Assembly (NCBI GenBank): GCA_964444135.1
Contig: CAYUFX010000116.1
Span: forward strand, 1 to 14,332
Direction: 5' to 3'
Length of the DNA: 14,332 nucleotides
DNA from: NIOZ-UU13 sp964444135
GTDB taxonomy: Bacteria; Planctomycetota; Phycisphaerae; Sedimentisphaerales; Anaerobacaceae
Shown one piece after another: positions 1 through 7,143 of this stretch. Made by a program: the position numbers and the translations under genes. Below the pieces are notes generated by a model. That model was not told the DNA's origin. It made no database searches and was given only the letters and a program-made list of their open reading frames with translations. The first letter of the stretch is position 1; each line of letters starts with the position of its first letter.

Positions 1-243
1 ACTGCGCTCAGGGTAAACTCAGAAGCGTATCGTGTATATATGGTTCGGGTTAGGGTGGTTCGCGAACAGCCCCTACGTTCGGGGACAATGATTGAGGGGC
101 AAACAACCCCGTGTTGACAGAAAAATTAGCCCCACCCCTCAGACTTTATAAACCTGTCCTGAGACTGTTGAAGGATTCTTTTGATTTTTGAACTTTGATT
201 CTTGATTTCACTACTGTACTGCCATCGGTTCCAGTGGGCGTAA
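1..243. other. Intergenic region with short hairpins and repeat copies
   Basis: No gene is supported here. It holds the tail of a dispersed repeat at 1-13 (reverse complement reads CCCTGAGCGCAGT), a perfect 10-bp palindrome GTTCGCGAAC at 58-67, two small C4/G4 hairpins (CCCC 70-73 with GGGG 81-84; GGGG 96-99 with CCCC 107-110) and a second repeat copy at 157-178. It lies downstream of the minus-strand dockerin gene. The hairpins could aid termination, but none is followed by a clear U tract in that direction. Confidence 0.5.
157..178 (+). repeat. Dispersed TCCTGAGCGCAGTCGAAG-type repeat, diverged copy
   Basis: The stretch reads TCCTGAG, then ACTGTTGAAGGATTC, a diverged version of the repeat seen more cleanly at 3984-4030, 4046-4063 and 10514-10560. 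Such short 'CCTGAGCG...GAAG' units are scattered through intergenic DNA of many environmental bacteria. The function is unknown. Confidence 0.5.
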
Positions 244-2628
244 TTATATCTCTGAAAAATCCGTCTCCTCAAAATCTTCCGGCACACCAAGACCGTCTGA
301 TAAGCCTACAATACCGTTCTCAGCTCCAATCCCAAGCCAGGACAGTTGTATTCTCCCGTCAAAATACATCTCAATCTGGAATGTATTAGAGCTGTTGCTG
401 CCGTATTCATTAACGTTCTCCCACGTCACAACCATGCGGTCTGCCAATTGTTTCCAACTGACCAGCCCGTCTCCGGCCGGATTGAGGTCGTTGAATAAGC
501 CGGATATGCGCATCGTATCAAAGTGGTCGGACAAACTTTCAGAATAGTCGTTATCTCCTTCGGTAAAGGTTATGTAACCGTTGCTGCCGACATAGAAGCT
601 CGAAAAGCTGCTGCCGAAAATAGACACTGTAGCCTGATTACTTAACTTGACAAGCTCGTAATTGTCATCACCCAGCGCCAGCTCTATACCTCCAGCGGGG
701 TCGGTCGGTAACTGTGTAATCGTTTGTAGATAAGCAATATAGGAAGTACCATCTATAGTAGGCTTGAACATAATTGTGCTGTTCGACAGGTCAAAGGTAT
801 CTGTGCCGGAAGAAAACTGCTCGGTAAAGAACTCAGGTGACAGCGACGGCGGTGGATACGCATCTGAGAGGTCTGTCTCCTGAAAATCTTCCGGCAAACC
901 AAGACCTTCTGATAGACCTACAATAGCGTTCTCAACTGAAATCTCAAGCCAGGAAAGCCGTATCCTCCCGTCAAAATACATCTCAACCTGGAATGTATTA
1001 GAGTTACTGTCACCGTATTTATGAACGTTCTCCCACGTCACAACCACGCGGTCTGCCAATTGTTTCCAGCTTACCAGCCCGTCTCCGGCCGGATTGAGGT
1101 CATGGAATAAGCAGGATATGCGCATCGTATCAAAATGTTCGAACAACGATTCAGAATAGTCCGTATCTCCTTCGGTAAAAGTTATGTAACCGTTGCTGCC
1201 GACATAGAAGCTCGAAAAGATACTGCCGAAAATAGAAACTGTTGCCGTGTTACTTAAATTTACAATCTGGTAATTGTCATCGTACATCGCCAGTTCCGTA
1301 CCTCCGGCAGGGTCGGTTGGTAACTGTGCAATCTCTTTTAGATAAGCACTATAGAGAGTGCCGTCTTTAGTAGGAGTGAACATTATTGATTTGTTCGACA
1401 GGTCGAAGCTATCTGTACCGGAGGAAAAATACTCGGTAAAATAATCAAGCGCCCCGCCATCTGCCGGAAATCTATCAATCAGCTCAGCAGCATACTGCAA
1501 AATCAAATTTTCATCGTTCGTGTTGACTTCACCATTCCCATCTACGTCAGCGGCCCATATTTGTTGCGGCTCCAAATACAAAAGACCTTCAGCATACCAG
1601 GCAGCTAAGGAAGCATCGTCGTATGAGACTTCTCCGTTGCCTGAGACATCACCAAGACGAATAATATAATATGGACTGTTAGATGCATCTACTCGCCCGC
1701 GATAGTGTACCGGACCGTCATCTTTCCAGTAATAACCGTAAACGTAGACCTTTCCATATAAGTCTGGCTGAATATCTAATGGCTCTTCATAACATACGGT
1801 TACATTCACTACGTCGTATAACAAATTATCTGCATCAGCGAGAACTTCATCAATAGTAACCGGAACGTAGTAATGCCCGTGGCCAACCAGTTCATCATCT
1901 TTCTCATCAGCCTTTACAGCAGTTCCTACGAACTTAATTCGTCCTTCTCTTGGCGGTGGCGCTCCAAAACCCACGTAATCCTGGTCTGATATACTTGAGG
2001 TTACATTAAAGTATGACCTATACAGCGGGTCGAAAGTATAATCACTCTTGCTCGGCATGGACGTCCCTGACCAGCCATCCCCTACCCTCTTAGTGTAATA
2101 GCCGCTGCTATTGGTAGTAGCGCTGCCGCCGCCGTTACTGAAAGTCAATATCACATCACTAATTCCAGAGCCATCGGCGGTCCGAACGTAGCCGGAAATG
2201 CTCGGAAATGGAGGAGTAGGAGCAACGTCAAAGCCGTCCAGCCAAAGAGTTCCCTGGAAATGGACATAGAAAAGCCACCTACCCTCTCCGAGCGGTCCAT
2301 AATGACCTTCAAGGCCGCAAACCGGGTCAGGGTCTATCGGGACGGGAATGTTAGGAGCTGGCTCTTGAATCCATAGTTCGATGGTTCTTTCCACAGGGTC
2401 GATGGAAAGCGTCGGGATTCCGCCCAAGGCTTGCTCAGCAGACCATTGATTGACAAAAACGTCCGTAGGCACGGTGAAATGAATTATATCTGAAATAGTG
2501 GGTTCGCCCGGATATCTGCTCGGAAGCTGTGGGTTTTCTCCATGAATCCAGGATATCTCTTGCTCGTAACCGGATGCCATCACACACAATACAAGAACTA
2601 ATAGTGATGCTAATATTACCCTTCTCAT
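244..2628 (-). CDS. Secreted dockerin-domain protein with duplicated C-terminal beta domain
   Basis: A 794-residue exported protein. Residues 1-20 form a signal peptide (MRR, a hydrophobic run, then ASG before YEQ). About 145-225 resembles a carboxypeptidase-regulatory/Ig-like fold (ISGYVRTADGSG...SSGYY). About 326-390 is a type I dockerin with two calcium-loop motifs, DVSGNGEVSYDD near 327 and DVDGNGEVNTND near 360. Residues about 397-600 and 600-794 are two copies of a 204-residue domain (FTExFSSGTDxFDLS, FYVGSNGYITFTEGD, LVSWKQLADRxVVTWENV). The start is ATG with GAGGG about 8 nt upstream. Dockerins bind cohesins or anchor proteins extracellularly; the repeat domain has the look of an unassigned PVC-group surface domain. 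No catalytic motif is visible, so the substrate or partner is unknown. A stand-alone gene with no operon partner. Confidence 0.85.
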   Translation of the reverse strand: MRRVILASLLVLVLCVMASGYEQEISWIHGENPQLPSRYPGEPTISDIIHFTVPTDVFVNQWSAEQALGGIPTLSIDPVERTIELWIQEPAPNIPVPIDPDPVCGLEGHYGPLGEGRWLFYVHFQGTLWLDGFDVAPTPPFPSISGYVRTADGSGISDVILTFSNGGGSATTNSSGYYTKRVGDGWSGTSMPSKSDYTFDPLYRSYFNVTSSISDQDYVGFGAPPPREGRIKFVGTAVKADEKDDELVGHGHYYVPVTIDEVLADADNLLYDVVNVTVCYEEPLDIQPDLYGKVYVYGYYWKDDGPVHYRGRVDASNSPYYIIRLGDVSGNGEVSYDDASLAAWYAEGLLYLEPQQIWAADVDGNGEVNTNDENLILQYAAELIDRFPADGGALDYFTEYFSSGTDSFDLSNKSIMFTPTKDGTLYSAYLKEIAQLPTDPAGGTELAMYDDNYQIVNLSNTATVSIFGSIFSSFYVGSNGYITFTEGDTDYSESLFEHFDTMRISCLFHDLNPAGDGLVSWKQLADRVVVTWENVHKYGDSNSNTFQVEMYFDGRIRLSWLEISVENAIVGLSEGLGLPEDFQETDLSDAYPPPSLSPEFFTEQFSSGTDTFDLSNSTIMFKPTIDGTSYIAYLQTITQLPTDPAGGIELALGDDNYELVKLSNQATVSIFGSSFSSFYVGSNGYITFTEGDNDYSESLSDHFDTMRISGLFNDLNPAGDGLVSWKQLADRMVVTWENVNEYGSNSSNTFQIEMYFDGRIQLSWLGIGAENGIVGLSDGLGVPEDFEETDFSEI

Positions 2629-2821
2629 TTTCTTACCCTCTTTCCTTGATATATAGATATGAAATTAGAAACGGCACCGGAATACTGCAACTAATGCAGC
2701 ATTTCATAAGTTCTGCGACTATTAAACAGTGCCACCAGATCTCCTCCATTATACGAAAATAATGAAAAATATCAATAAGAATGTAGAAATTTTGAATGTT
2801 GTTTGAGATGAATCTTAATCA

Positions 2822-3057
2822 TTCCCACAAGTGTCTAACAACAAAAAAACAAAATTTTTGAAAAATTTTAATCCCTTTCTAAAGGGGCTTGAATGGGACA
2901 AAACTCAAAGAAAGTGAAAAGCCAGAATTCAGCTCAACGGTCAAAAAACATACCTTGGCTCTTTCTCTAACGAAATAGACGCCGCGAAAGCCTACGACAG
3001 AGCAGCAAAAAATTGTTCAAAGAATTTGGATGTTTAAATTTCACACACGATGTTTAG
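2822..3057 (+). pseudogene. Decayed AP2 domain, probably from an HNH/AP2 homing endonuclease
   Basis: In one frame from about 2882 the sequence reads KGLEWDKTQRK, a TGA at 2915-2917, then KARIQLNGQKTYLGSF, NEIDAAKAYDRAAK; a one-base loss in the A run at 3007-3012 shifts to LFKEFGCLNFTHDV and a TAG at 3055-3057. This is the AP2 pattern (YxGVxWDK...KWRARI..NGK.YLGxFxxxEEAAxAYDxAA...F..LNF). The TGA sits where AP2 has its conserved Trp (TGG to TGA). Upstream 2822-2881 (QVSNNKKTKFLKNFNPF) resembles the linker before AP2 in HNH/AP2 endonucleases, but no HNH motif remains. Its end overlaps the convergent hydrolase gene by 17 nt. Nonfunctional relic of a selfish endonuclease; the domain assignment is firm, the parent protein inferred. 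Confidence 0.75.
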
Positions 3058-3802
3058 CCCTAGGCCTGTACAGGGGAGCTTTCTTCTTCCGCAATTTACT
3101 GATGGATGTCTCTAATTTTGTGGCAGAAAAAGGCCTGCCATGAGCCGGATAGATGAATCTTGCTCCGTGTTCTCGGAGCTTCCGCCAGCTTTCATACACG
3201 GTCTTGATGTCCTCGATGTAAATAGGCCTGTGCCCAACCCCGGTCCACCGCAGGAAATTCATCGCAGCATCGCCAACAAAGGCACTTCCGTCAGAAAGCA
3301 AAACTGAGATCGAATCCCTTGTATGACCGGGCGTATGCAGGATGACCCCGTCAATGCCAATTCCTTTTAGAAGACTGTCGTTATCGCCCTCAATCAGAAT
3401 GTCCTTCTCGGTTAATCTCACCGGCGGAAACTTGAACTCTTTATGAAATAGCATATAAAACGAAAAGACTACTCTGATGCGCCGATTGACGGGTTTAATA
3501 TTCTCTTCTGACTTACCTTCTTCCAAGGCCGATACCGCATTGCGGTGAGCTATGATTCGACAACCTGTACGCCGAACCACTTCTGCCGCAAAACCGGCGT
3601 GGTCATCATGATGATGGGTCAGCAGCAGGTACCTGATATCTGAGGCCGCTATCCCCAACCCGGCAAGCTTCTTCTCAAAGCGCGCGTAATACTTTTCATA
3701 ATCAGTGTCAATCAGCAAATAGCCACCAGTGCACTTCAATAGAAAGCACCGGGTCCAACCTAATTTCACGCTGTGGACGGTATGGCTGCTCGTGTTATTC
3801 AT
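3041..3802 (-). CDS. MBL-fold metallo-hydrolase
   Basis: A 253-residue cytoplasmic metallo-beta-lactamase-fold hydrolase. The metal-binding motif HxHxDH is at residues 63-68 (THHHDDHAG), with further ligands H160 (TPGHT), D178 (FVGDAA) and H221 (YPAHGRP), so the di-metal site looks complete. Length and layout match the glyoxalase-II/'MBL fold metallo-hydrolase' group, which hydrolyses thioesters, lactones or phosphoesters; the substrate cannot be told from sequence. The start is supported by GAAGGAC about 10 nt upstream of ATG 3802. No signal peptide. The C-terminus is basic (KLRKKKAPLYRPRAKHRV). It stands alone; its last 17 nt overlap the AP2 relic on the other strand. Upstream lies the repeat- and hairpin-rich zone. 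Confidence 0.85.
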   Translation of the reverse strand: MNNTSSHTVHSVKLGWTRCFLLKCTGGYLLIDTDYEKYYARFEKKLAGLGIAASDIRYLLLTHHHDDHAGFAAEVVRRTGCRIIAHRNAVSALEEGKSEENIKPVNRRIRVVFSFYMLFHKEFKFPPVRLTEKDILIEGDNDSLLKGIGIDGVILHTPGHTRDSISVLLSDGSAFVGDAAMNFLRWTGVGHRPIYIEDIKTVYESWRKLREHGARFIYPAHGRPFSATKLETSISKLRKKKAPLYRPRAKHRV

Positions 3803-3937
3803 AGCGTTGAATGTCCTTCATATAAAAACCATATAGCAAACGTAGAGTGGGGCTTGCTCGGCTCGGCGAAGTTCTACCGGAACTGGCCACCTGCATTTTA
3901 TACTAAAAGTTAATAGCAAAAAGCCAACAAAAATTTA

Positions 3938-3970
3938 CCCCGTGAGATAATTCATTACTATCTCATGGGG
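3938..3970. terminator. Strong hairpin, possible terminator
   Basis: CCCCGTGAGATA (3938-3949) pairs with TATCTCATGGGG (3959-3970) around a 9-nt loop; the only non-Watson-Crick position is a G-U on the plus strand. On the minus strand the stem is followed by a TTTTT-containing run, and on the plus strand by a moderately T-rich CTTCTTCTT. No gene clearly ends into it, so it may be a leftover terminator or an RNA hairpin. Confidence 0.35.
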
Positions 3971-3983
3971 CTTCTTCTTGTCA

Positions 3984-4030
3984 TCCTGAGCGAAGCCTGT
4001 CTTGAGTGTAGCCGAATGGATCGAAGGAGC
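3984..4030 (+). repeat. Dispersed 47-nt repeat, copy A
   Basis: Begins TCCTGAGCGAAGCCTG and ends ATCGAAGGAGC. It matches the 10514-10560 copy along its whole 47-nt length with few substitutions. A non-coding dispersed element of unknown function. Confidence 0.7.
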
Positions 4031-4045
4031 CATTCTCCATCTTCA

Positions 4046-4063
4046 TCCTGAGCGCAGTCGAAG
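4046..4063 (+). repeat. Short dispersed repeat copy B
   Basis: TCCTGAGCGCAGTCGAAG, the core of the 47-nt family without its middle section, 15 nt after copy A. The same core occurs in reverse complement at the left edge of the window. Confidence 0.6.
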
Positions 4064-4074
4064 AATCCTGCCTG

Positions 4075-4119
4075 CCCCGTACCAATTTAGGTATAAGCCT
4101 AATCTTAATTGGTGTGGGG
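4075..4119. repeat. Inverted repeat/hairpin beside the 5S relic
   Basis: CCCCGTACCAATT (4075-4087) pairs with AATTGGTGTGGGG (4107-4119), with an inner TTAGG/CCTAA pair (4087-4091, 4098-4102). It abuts the 5S 3'-end relic just as a terminator follows a 5S gene on the minus strand, but there is no U tract after it. Confidence 0.55.
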
Positions 4120-4153
4120 GCGATAGCCTACTCTTGCCCCGAACGACCAACAT
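4119..4153 (-). pseudogene. Relic of the 3' end of a 5S rRNA gene
   Basis: The 35 nt align without gaps to 14239-14273 in the 5S gene at the right edge, same strand, with 29 of 35 identical by direct comparison; the terminal 16 nt (GGCGATAGCCTACTCT) are identical. Nothing of the 5S 5' half is recognisable beyond 4153. It could be the displaced end of a 5S gene after an insertion, or the remnant of a lost rRNA copy. Confidence 0.6.
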
Positions 4154-4278
4154 GAAATCATTGAAAGAATCGACCAATTTCGGTAAAATCTGACAACAGC
4201 AGCTCTTTGTTTTGCAAGACTGTAAAATTCGCATGAATTTTGGCAATCTTCAAGATAAGGAAAAAATGAGGATTAAAG

Positions 4279-4866
4279 ATGAGCACGGTAATAAATCTTC
4301 CCGGGCCGAATCAGGATAGTTCGATATCGTTAGAACAAGCTATCACCAAGCGGCGGTCTCGGCGTAAGTTTGTATCGAAGGCTCTTACCTTTGAGCAAAT
4401 AGCACAACTATGTTGGGCAGCCCAAGGCCAGGAAGCCCACAGTCGCTATCGCAACGCACCTTCAGCCGGGGCAACATATCCTCTGGAGCTTCTTATTGTG
4501 ACCTGCGATGGTTTGTTTCAATATTTGCCTGCGAAACATTCACTCCAGAGACTCGCAAACCAGGACCTGCGTGCAGAACTCACATTGGCTGCCTGGGGAC
4601 AGAAATTTATAGCCGATGCGCCGCTGACTCTTGTCTTTGCAGCACAGTTTAGCAGAACCACCGGACCCTATGGCCAGCGGGGCATTCGTTACGTTTATAT
4701 GGAGGCCGGCCATGTAGCGCAAAATGTCCATCTCCAAGCTGAGGCTTTAGGACTCGGTTCTGTTGCCGTCGGTGCTTTTGATGATACTTCCGTCAGCAAA
4801 GTGTTGTCATTGCCGGATTTTCTTGAGCCGCTCTATATGGTTACAGTCGGCTACTACCGTAATTAG
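4279..4866 (+). CDS. SagB-type nitroreductase-family flavoprotein
   Basis: A 195-residue FMN-dependent oxidoreductase of the nitroreductase fold, SagB/ThcOx-like subgroup. FMN-contact motifs are visible: RRSRRKF at 25-31, APSAGATYPLEL at 60-71, EAGHVAQN at 142-149 and GLGSVAVGAF at 158-167. Length is typical of single-domain members. The start ATG is preceded by AGGA about 7 nt upstream; an earlier ATG at 4266 is out of frame. It is the first gene of an operon, ending 7 nt before the kinase gene. Family members oxidise azolines in peptide natural products or reduce nitro/quinone compounds; no YcaO or precursor peptide gene is present here, so the peptide role is not supported. Its link to the RNA-end genes downstream is unexplained. 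Confidence 0.87.
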   Translation: MSTVINLPGPNQDSSISLEQAITKRRSRRKFVSKALTFEQIAQLCWAAQGQEAHSRYRNAPSAGATYPLELLIVTCDGLFQYLPAKHSLQRLANQDLRAELTLAAWGQKFIADAPLTLVFAAQFSRTTGPYGQRGIRYVYMEAGHVAQNVHLQAEALGLGSVAVGAFDDTSVSKVLSLPDFLEPLYMVTVGYYRN

Positions 4867-4873
4867 TTACTAA

Positions 4874-5776
4874 ATGCAAACATCAATGTCACAAGATTGG
4901 GCCCAAGAGATTGCTAAGCAGCTTCTCAACCGGGACTTAATGCGAAAAGGCACTTGTCTGGTTCTCGGCTCTGCTGATACCGGCAAAACCGCTCTTGTAG
5001 CGGCTATAGCAAAGCACGCAGCTTCGAGCCGGCCCATCGGCATTGTCGACGCGGATATTGGCCAATCCCATATTGGGCCGCCTACCACTGTCGGCTGGGC
5101 TATAGTAGATGGGCCACAAGCGGATTTTTCACAGCTTGCTATCGGCGGTATCAGCTTTGTAGGGGATATTGCGCCTACAGGTCATCTTCTGCAGATGACT
5201 GCAGCTATAATACAATGCGTTCAGCAGTCATCTAAAGTCGCCGAACTAATCATAATCGACACGCCTGGTTTTATCTATGGACCAGCAGCTTGGATTTTAT
5301 GGTGGACGGTGCAGCGGATTTTACAACCTGAATTAATCTTGGCTGTCGAGCGTGATGATGAACTGAGTGATATTCTTAGTGGCCTGCCGGGTTACGGCGG
5401 GCTTCGCCCAGACGAGCAGTTTTGCAGCTCTAAGTCTGAACTAATTAAATGTCCACCACAACTACCAACTAAATCACCGCATGAAAGGCGAAACTATCGG
5501 CAAAATCAATTTAATAAATACTTCCAACATTCTTGTCTTTATAATATCAAGTTGAGTGATGTAGCAGTACAGATGTGTCGCAATTCGAGCAGCAAGAACC
5601 TCATCAATCGGCTGATTGCGTTGAGCGACGGAAAAGGCAAAGATCTGTCCATCGGTCTAATAACGAATTGGCAGCGCGATAATGATATTGTAGAAGTGAG
5701 GTCCCCTCAGCTTGATATTCAGCAAATTCGCTGTCTTGTTGTTGGGGACATTACAATAAATATTGCTGATGAATGA
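4874..5776 (+). CDS. Clp1/Grc3-type polynucleotide 5'-hydroxyl kinase
   Basis: A 300-residue P-loop protein of the CLP1_P family (Clp1/Nol9/Grc3 RNA kinases). Walker A is GSADTGKT at 32-39; the family signature DADIGQSHIGPPTTVG is at 59-74; GDIAPTGH at 97-104 matches the lid/clasp motif; LIIIDTPG at 125-132 is Walker B. Near 201-219, HERRNYRQNQFNKYF matches the basic segment seen in prokaryotic members. Family members use ATP or GTP to phosphorylate RNA (sometimes DNA) 5'-OH ends. No good Shine-Dalgarno precedes ATG 4874 (a second ATG is at 4886); translation is probably coupled to the nitroreductase 7 nt upstream. The 3' end overlaps rtcA by 8 nt. Cytoplasmic. Family call firm, RNA rather than DNA substrate inferred from the rtcA partner. 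Confidence 0.85.
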   Translation: MQTSMSQDWAQEIAKQLLNRDLMRKGTCLVLGSADTGKTALVAAIAKHAASSRPIGIVDADIGQSHIGPPTTVGWAIVDGPQADFSQLAIGGISFVGDIAPTGHLLQMTAAIIQCVQQSSKVAELIIIDTPGFIYGPAAWILWWTVQRILQPELILAVERDDELSDILSGLPGYGGLRPDEQFCSSKSELIKCPPQLPTKSPHERRNYRQNQFNKYFQHSCLYNIKLSDVAVQMCRNSSSKNLINRLIALSDGKGKDLSIGLITNWQRDNDIVEVRSPQLDIQQIRCLVVGDITINIADE

Positions 5777-6863
5777 CATAGAAACTATTTTCATAGATGG
5801 CAGTATAGGCGAAGGGGGAGGCCAAATTCTGCGAACGAGCCTGGCTTTATCCTGCATAACCGGCAAACGGCTGCACATTGAAAATATTCGCTCTGCAAGG
5901 CGAAATCCAGGACTGGCTAAGCAGCACCTAAGTTGTGTTCGCGCCGCCTCTCAGATCTGCAATGCAAAATCTAATGGAGCAGCAAAAGGCTCTAAAGTAC
6001 TAAACTTTCAACCCAGTCCTGTACACAGTGGCGATTTTCGTTTTGATATTGGTTCAGCAGGCTCTGCATCTTTGGTAATCCAAACCCTCTTACCTGCTTT
6101 ATTTTTGGCTGACAAACCTTCGACAGTCACTGTTACTGGTGGAACACATAATCCGATGGCACCACCATTTGACTTCCTTTCCGAAACCTTCCTGCCGGCT
6201 ATAAAAACCGCCGGTTTTAAGGGCGATTGCAAGCTGCTAAGACACGGCTTCTTTCCGGCTGGGGGCGGCAGGATAACTCTTCGTGTTCGACCCTGGCAAA
6301 AACAATCACCTGTGCCTGCGCCGCCCCCGTTCTTGCTTTCGCAAGAAAGCACGGGGGTGCATGCAAATCAGACTATCGACTTTTGTGACCCACGCCGAGA
6401 GTTTCGCGTTAACGCTCGGATATACACAGCGAAGCTTCCCACACGCATCGCTCATCACCAAGAGAAACTATTGCTCCAAAGTGGACTGAACATCCAAAAT
6501 ATCGAGCACACTGAAGTGAGAGATTCGCAAGGCCCTGGAAATGCTGTATGTATTCGACTTTGCTGTAATAAGCGGACCACAGTATTTACAGCATTTGGAA
6601 TGCGGGGCAAGCCGTCAGAACAAGTAATTAGTGAGGTGATTGATTTAGCAAAGCATTTTATTGAAAGTGGTGCGGCAGTCGATCATTTTCTTGCAGACCA
6701 GCTTTTGCTCTATATGGCGATAGCAAATGGTGGCTGTTTTACCACCGACCGGATTTCCGCCCATACTAATACTAATATGGAAGTGATAAAGAAATTTTTA
6801 CCCGTCGATTTTATTATAGAAGAGCAAAGAGACTGCTTTCGCGTTTCGTGTCAACCTGACTAA
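5769..6863 (+). CDS. rtcA: RNA 3'-terminal phosphate cyclase
   Basis: RtcA converts RNA 3'-phosphates to 2',3'-cyclic phosphates through a covalent His-AMP intermediate. From ATG 5769 the protein has 364 residues: EGGGQILR at 15-22, a TGGTHNPMAPP block at about 123-133, HGFFPAGGG at about 159-167, LADQLLL near 308-314, and the nucleophile His at about 332 in SAHTNTNMEVIKKFLP, equivalent to E. coli His309. The frame is open 6 nt further to a TTG, but ATG 5769 lies in the ATGAATGA overlap with the kinase stop and is the natural coupled start. It is longer than E. coli RtcA (338), partly because of about 20 extra residues around 182-200, encoded by a DNA hairpin at 6324-6357. Ends in TAATAGTAG, giving several stops. 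Confidence 0.93.
   Translation: MNDIETIFIDGSIGEGGGQILRTSLALSCITGKRLHIENIRSARRNPGLAKQHLSCVRAASQICNAKSNGAAKGSKVLNFQPSPVHSGDFRFDIGSAGSASLVIQTLLPALFLADKPSTVTVTGGTHNPMAPPFDFLSETFLPAIKTAGFKGDCKLLRHGFFPAGGGRITLRVRPWQKQSPVPAPPPFLLSQESTGVHANQTIDFCDPRREFRVNARIYTAKLPTRIAHHQEKLLLQSGLNIQNIEHTEVRDSQGPGNAVCIRLCCNKRTTVFTAFGMRGKPSEQVISEVIDLAKHFIESGAAVDHFLADQLLLYMAIANGGCFTTDRISAHTNTNMEVIKKFLPVDFIIEEQRDCFRVSCQPD
6324..6357 (+). repeat. GNRA-capped palindrome inside rtcA
   Basis: CCCCCGT (6324-6330) pairs with ACGGGGG (6351-6357), and GCTTTC (6335-6340) with GAAAGC (6345-6350), closing a GCAA tetraloop with a 4-nt TCTT bulge on one side. It is translated in frame as part of a Pro-rich stretch absent from E. coli RtcA, suggesting a palindromic element that entered the gene without breaking it. 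Confidence 0.6.
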
Positions 6864-7143
6864 TAGTAGTAAAACGCAGAGAGATGAGAAGGCGTATGCC
6901 ATACCCTGAGATGGATATGGAACGGCCGGTGGCAAGTCAATGGGCTGACCTTCATTACTGCTATAATAAGGCAACGTTTCGGCTGACGGAGATTAGCGGA
7001 CAGATTCTAAGCTCACCGGATTCCTACTTATATTTGCCTGATTCCTACAAATGTTTGTTATTTAGTTTGCATTTTCATTTCTTTGCTGATTAAACTGTGG
7101 GTATCAAATCCAAGCAGCAAGGCTTTTTTTTAAGGAGATTAAA
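6864..7143 (+). other. Spacer between rtcA and the E1 pseudogene
   Basis: A 280-nt spacer. An open frame of 69 codons (6884-7093) has a poor ribosome site and no family resemblance, so it is not called. A short direct repeat GATTCCTAC occurs near 7019 and 7040. A weak AAGC/GCTT stem followed by eight T (about 7113-7134) may terminate the upstream operon. GGAGATTAAA before 7144 is the ribosome site of the next, broken gene. Confidence 0.35.

Larger units (their letters stand above)
3803..4278. other. Gene-free divergent region with hairpins, repeats and a 5S relic
   Basis: This is the space between the divergently transcribed hydrolase and the nitroreductase operon. It contains a 12-bp-stem hairpin (3938-3970), two dispersed repeat copies (3984-4030, 4046-4063), a long C4...G4 hairpin (4075-4119) and a 35-nt fragment of the 5S rRNA 3' end (4119-4153). 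The remainder (4154-4278) is AT-rich leader DNA of the operon. Small open frames overlapping the repeats have no recognisable protein character. Confidence 0.6.

Noticed and set aside
6884..7093. 69-codon open frame after rtcA
   Set aside because: Weak ribosome site and no family resemblance; the end is a low-complexity F/L/H tail typical of AT-rich noncoding DNA.
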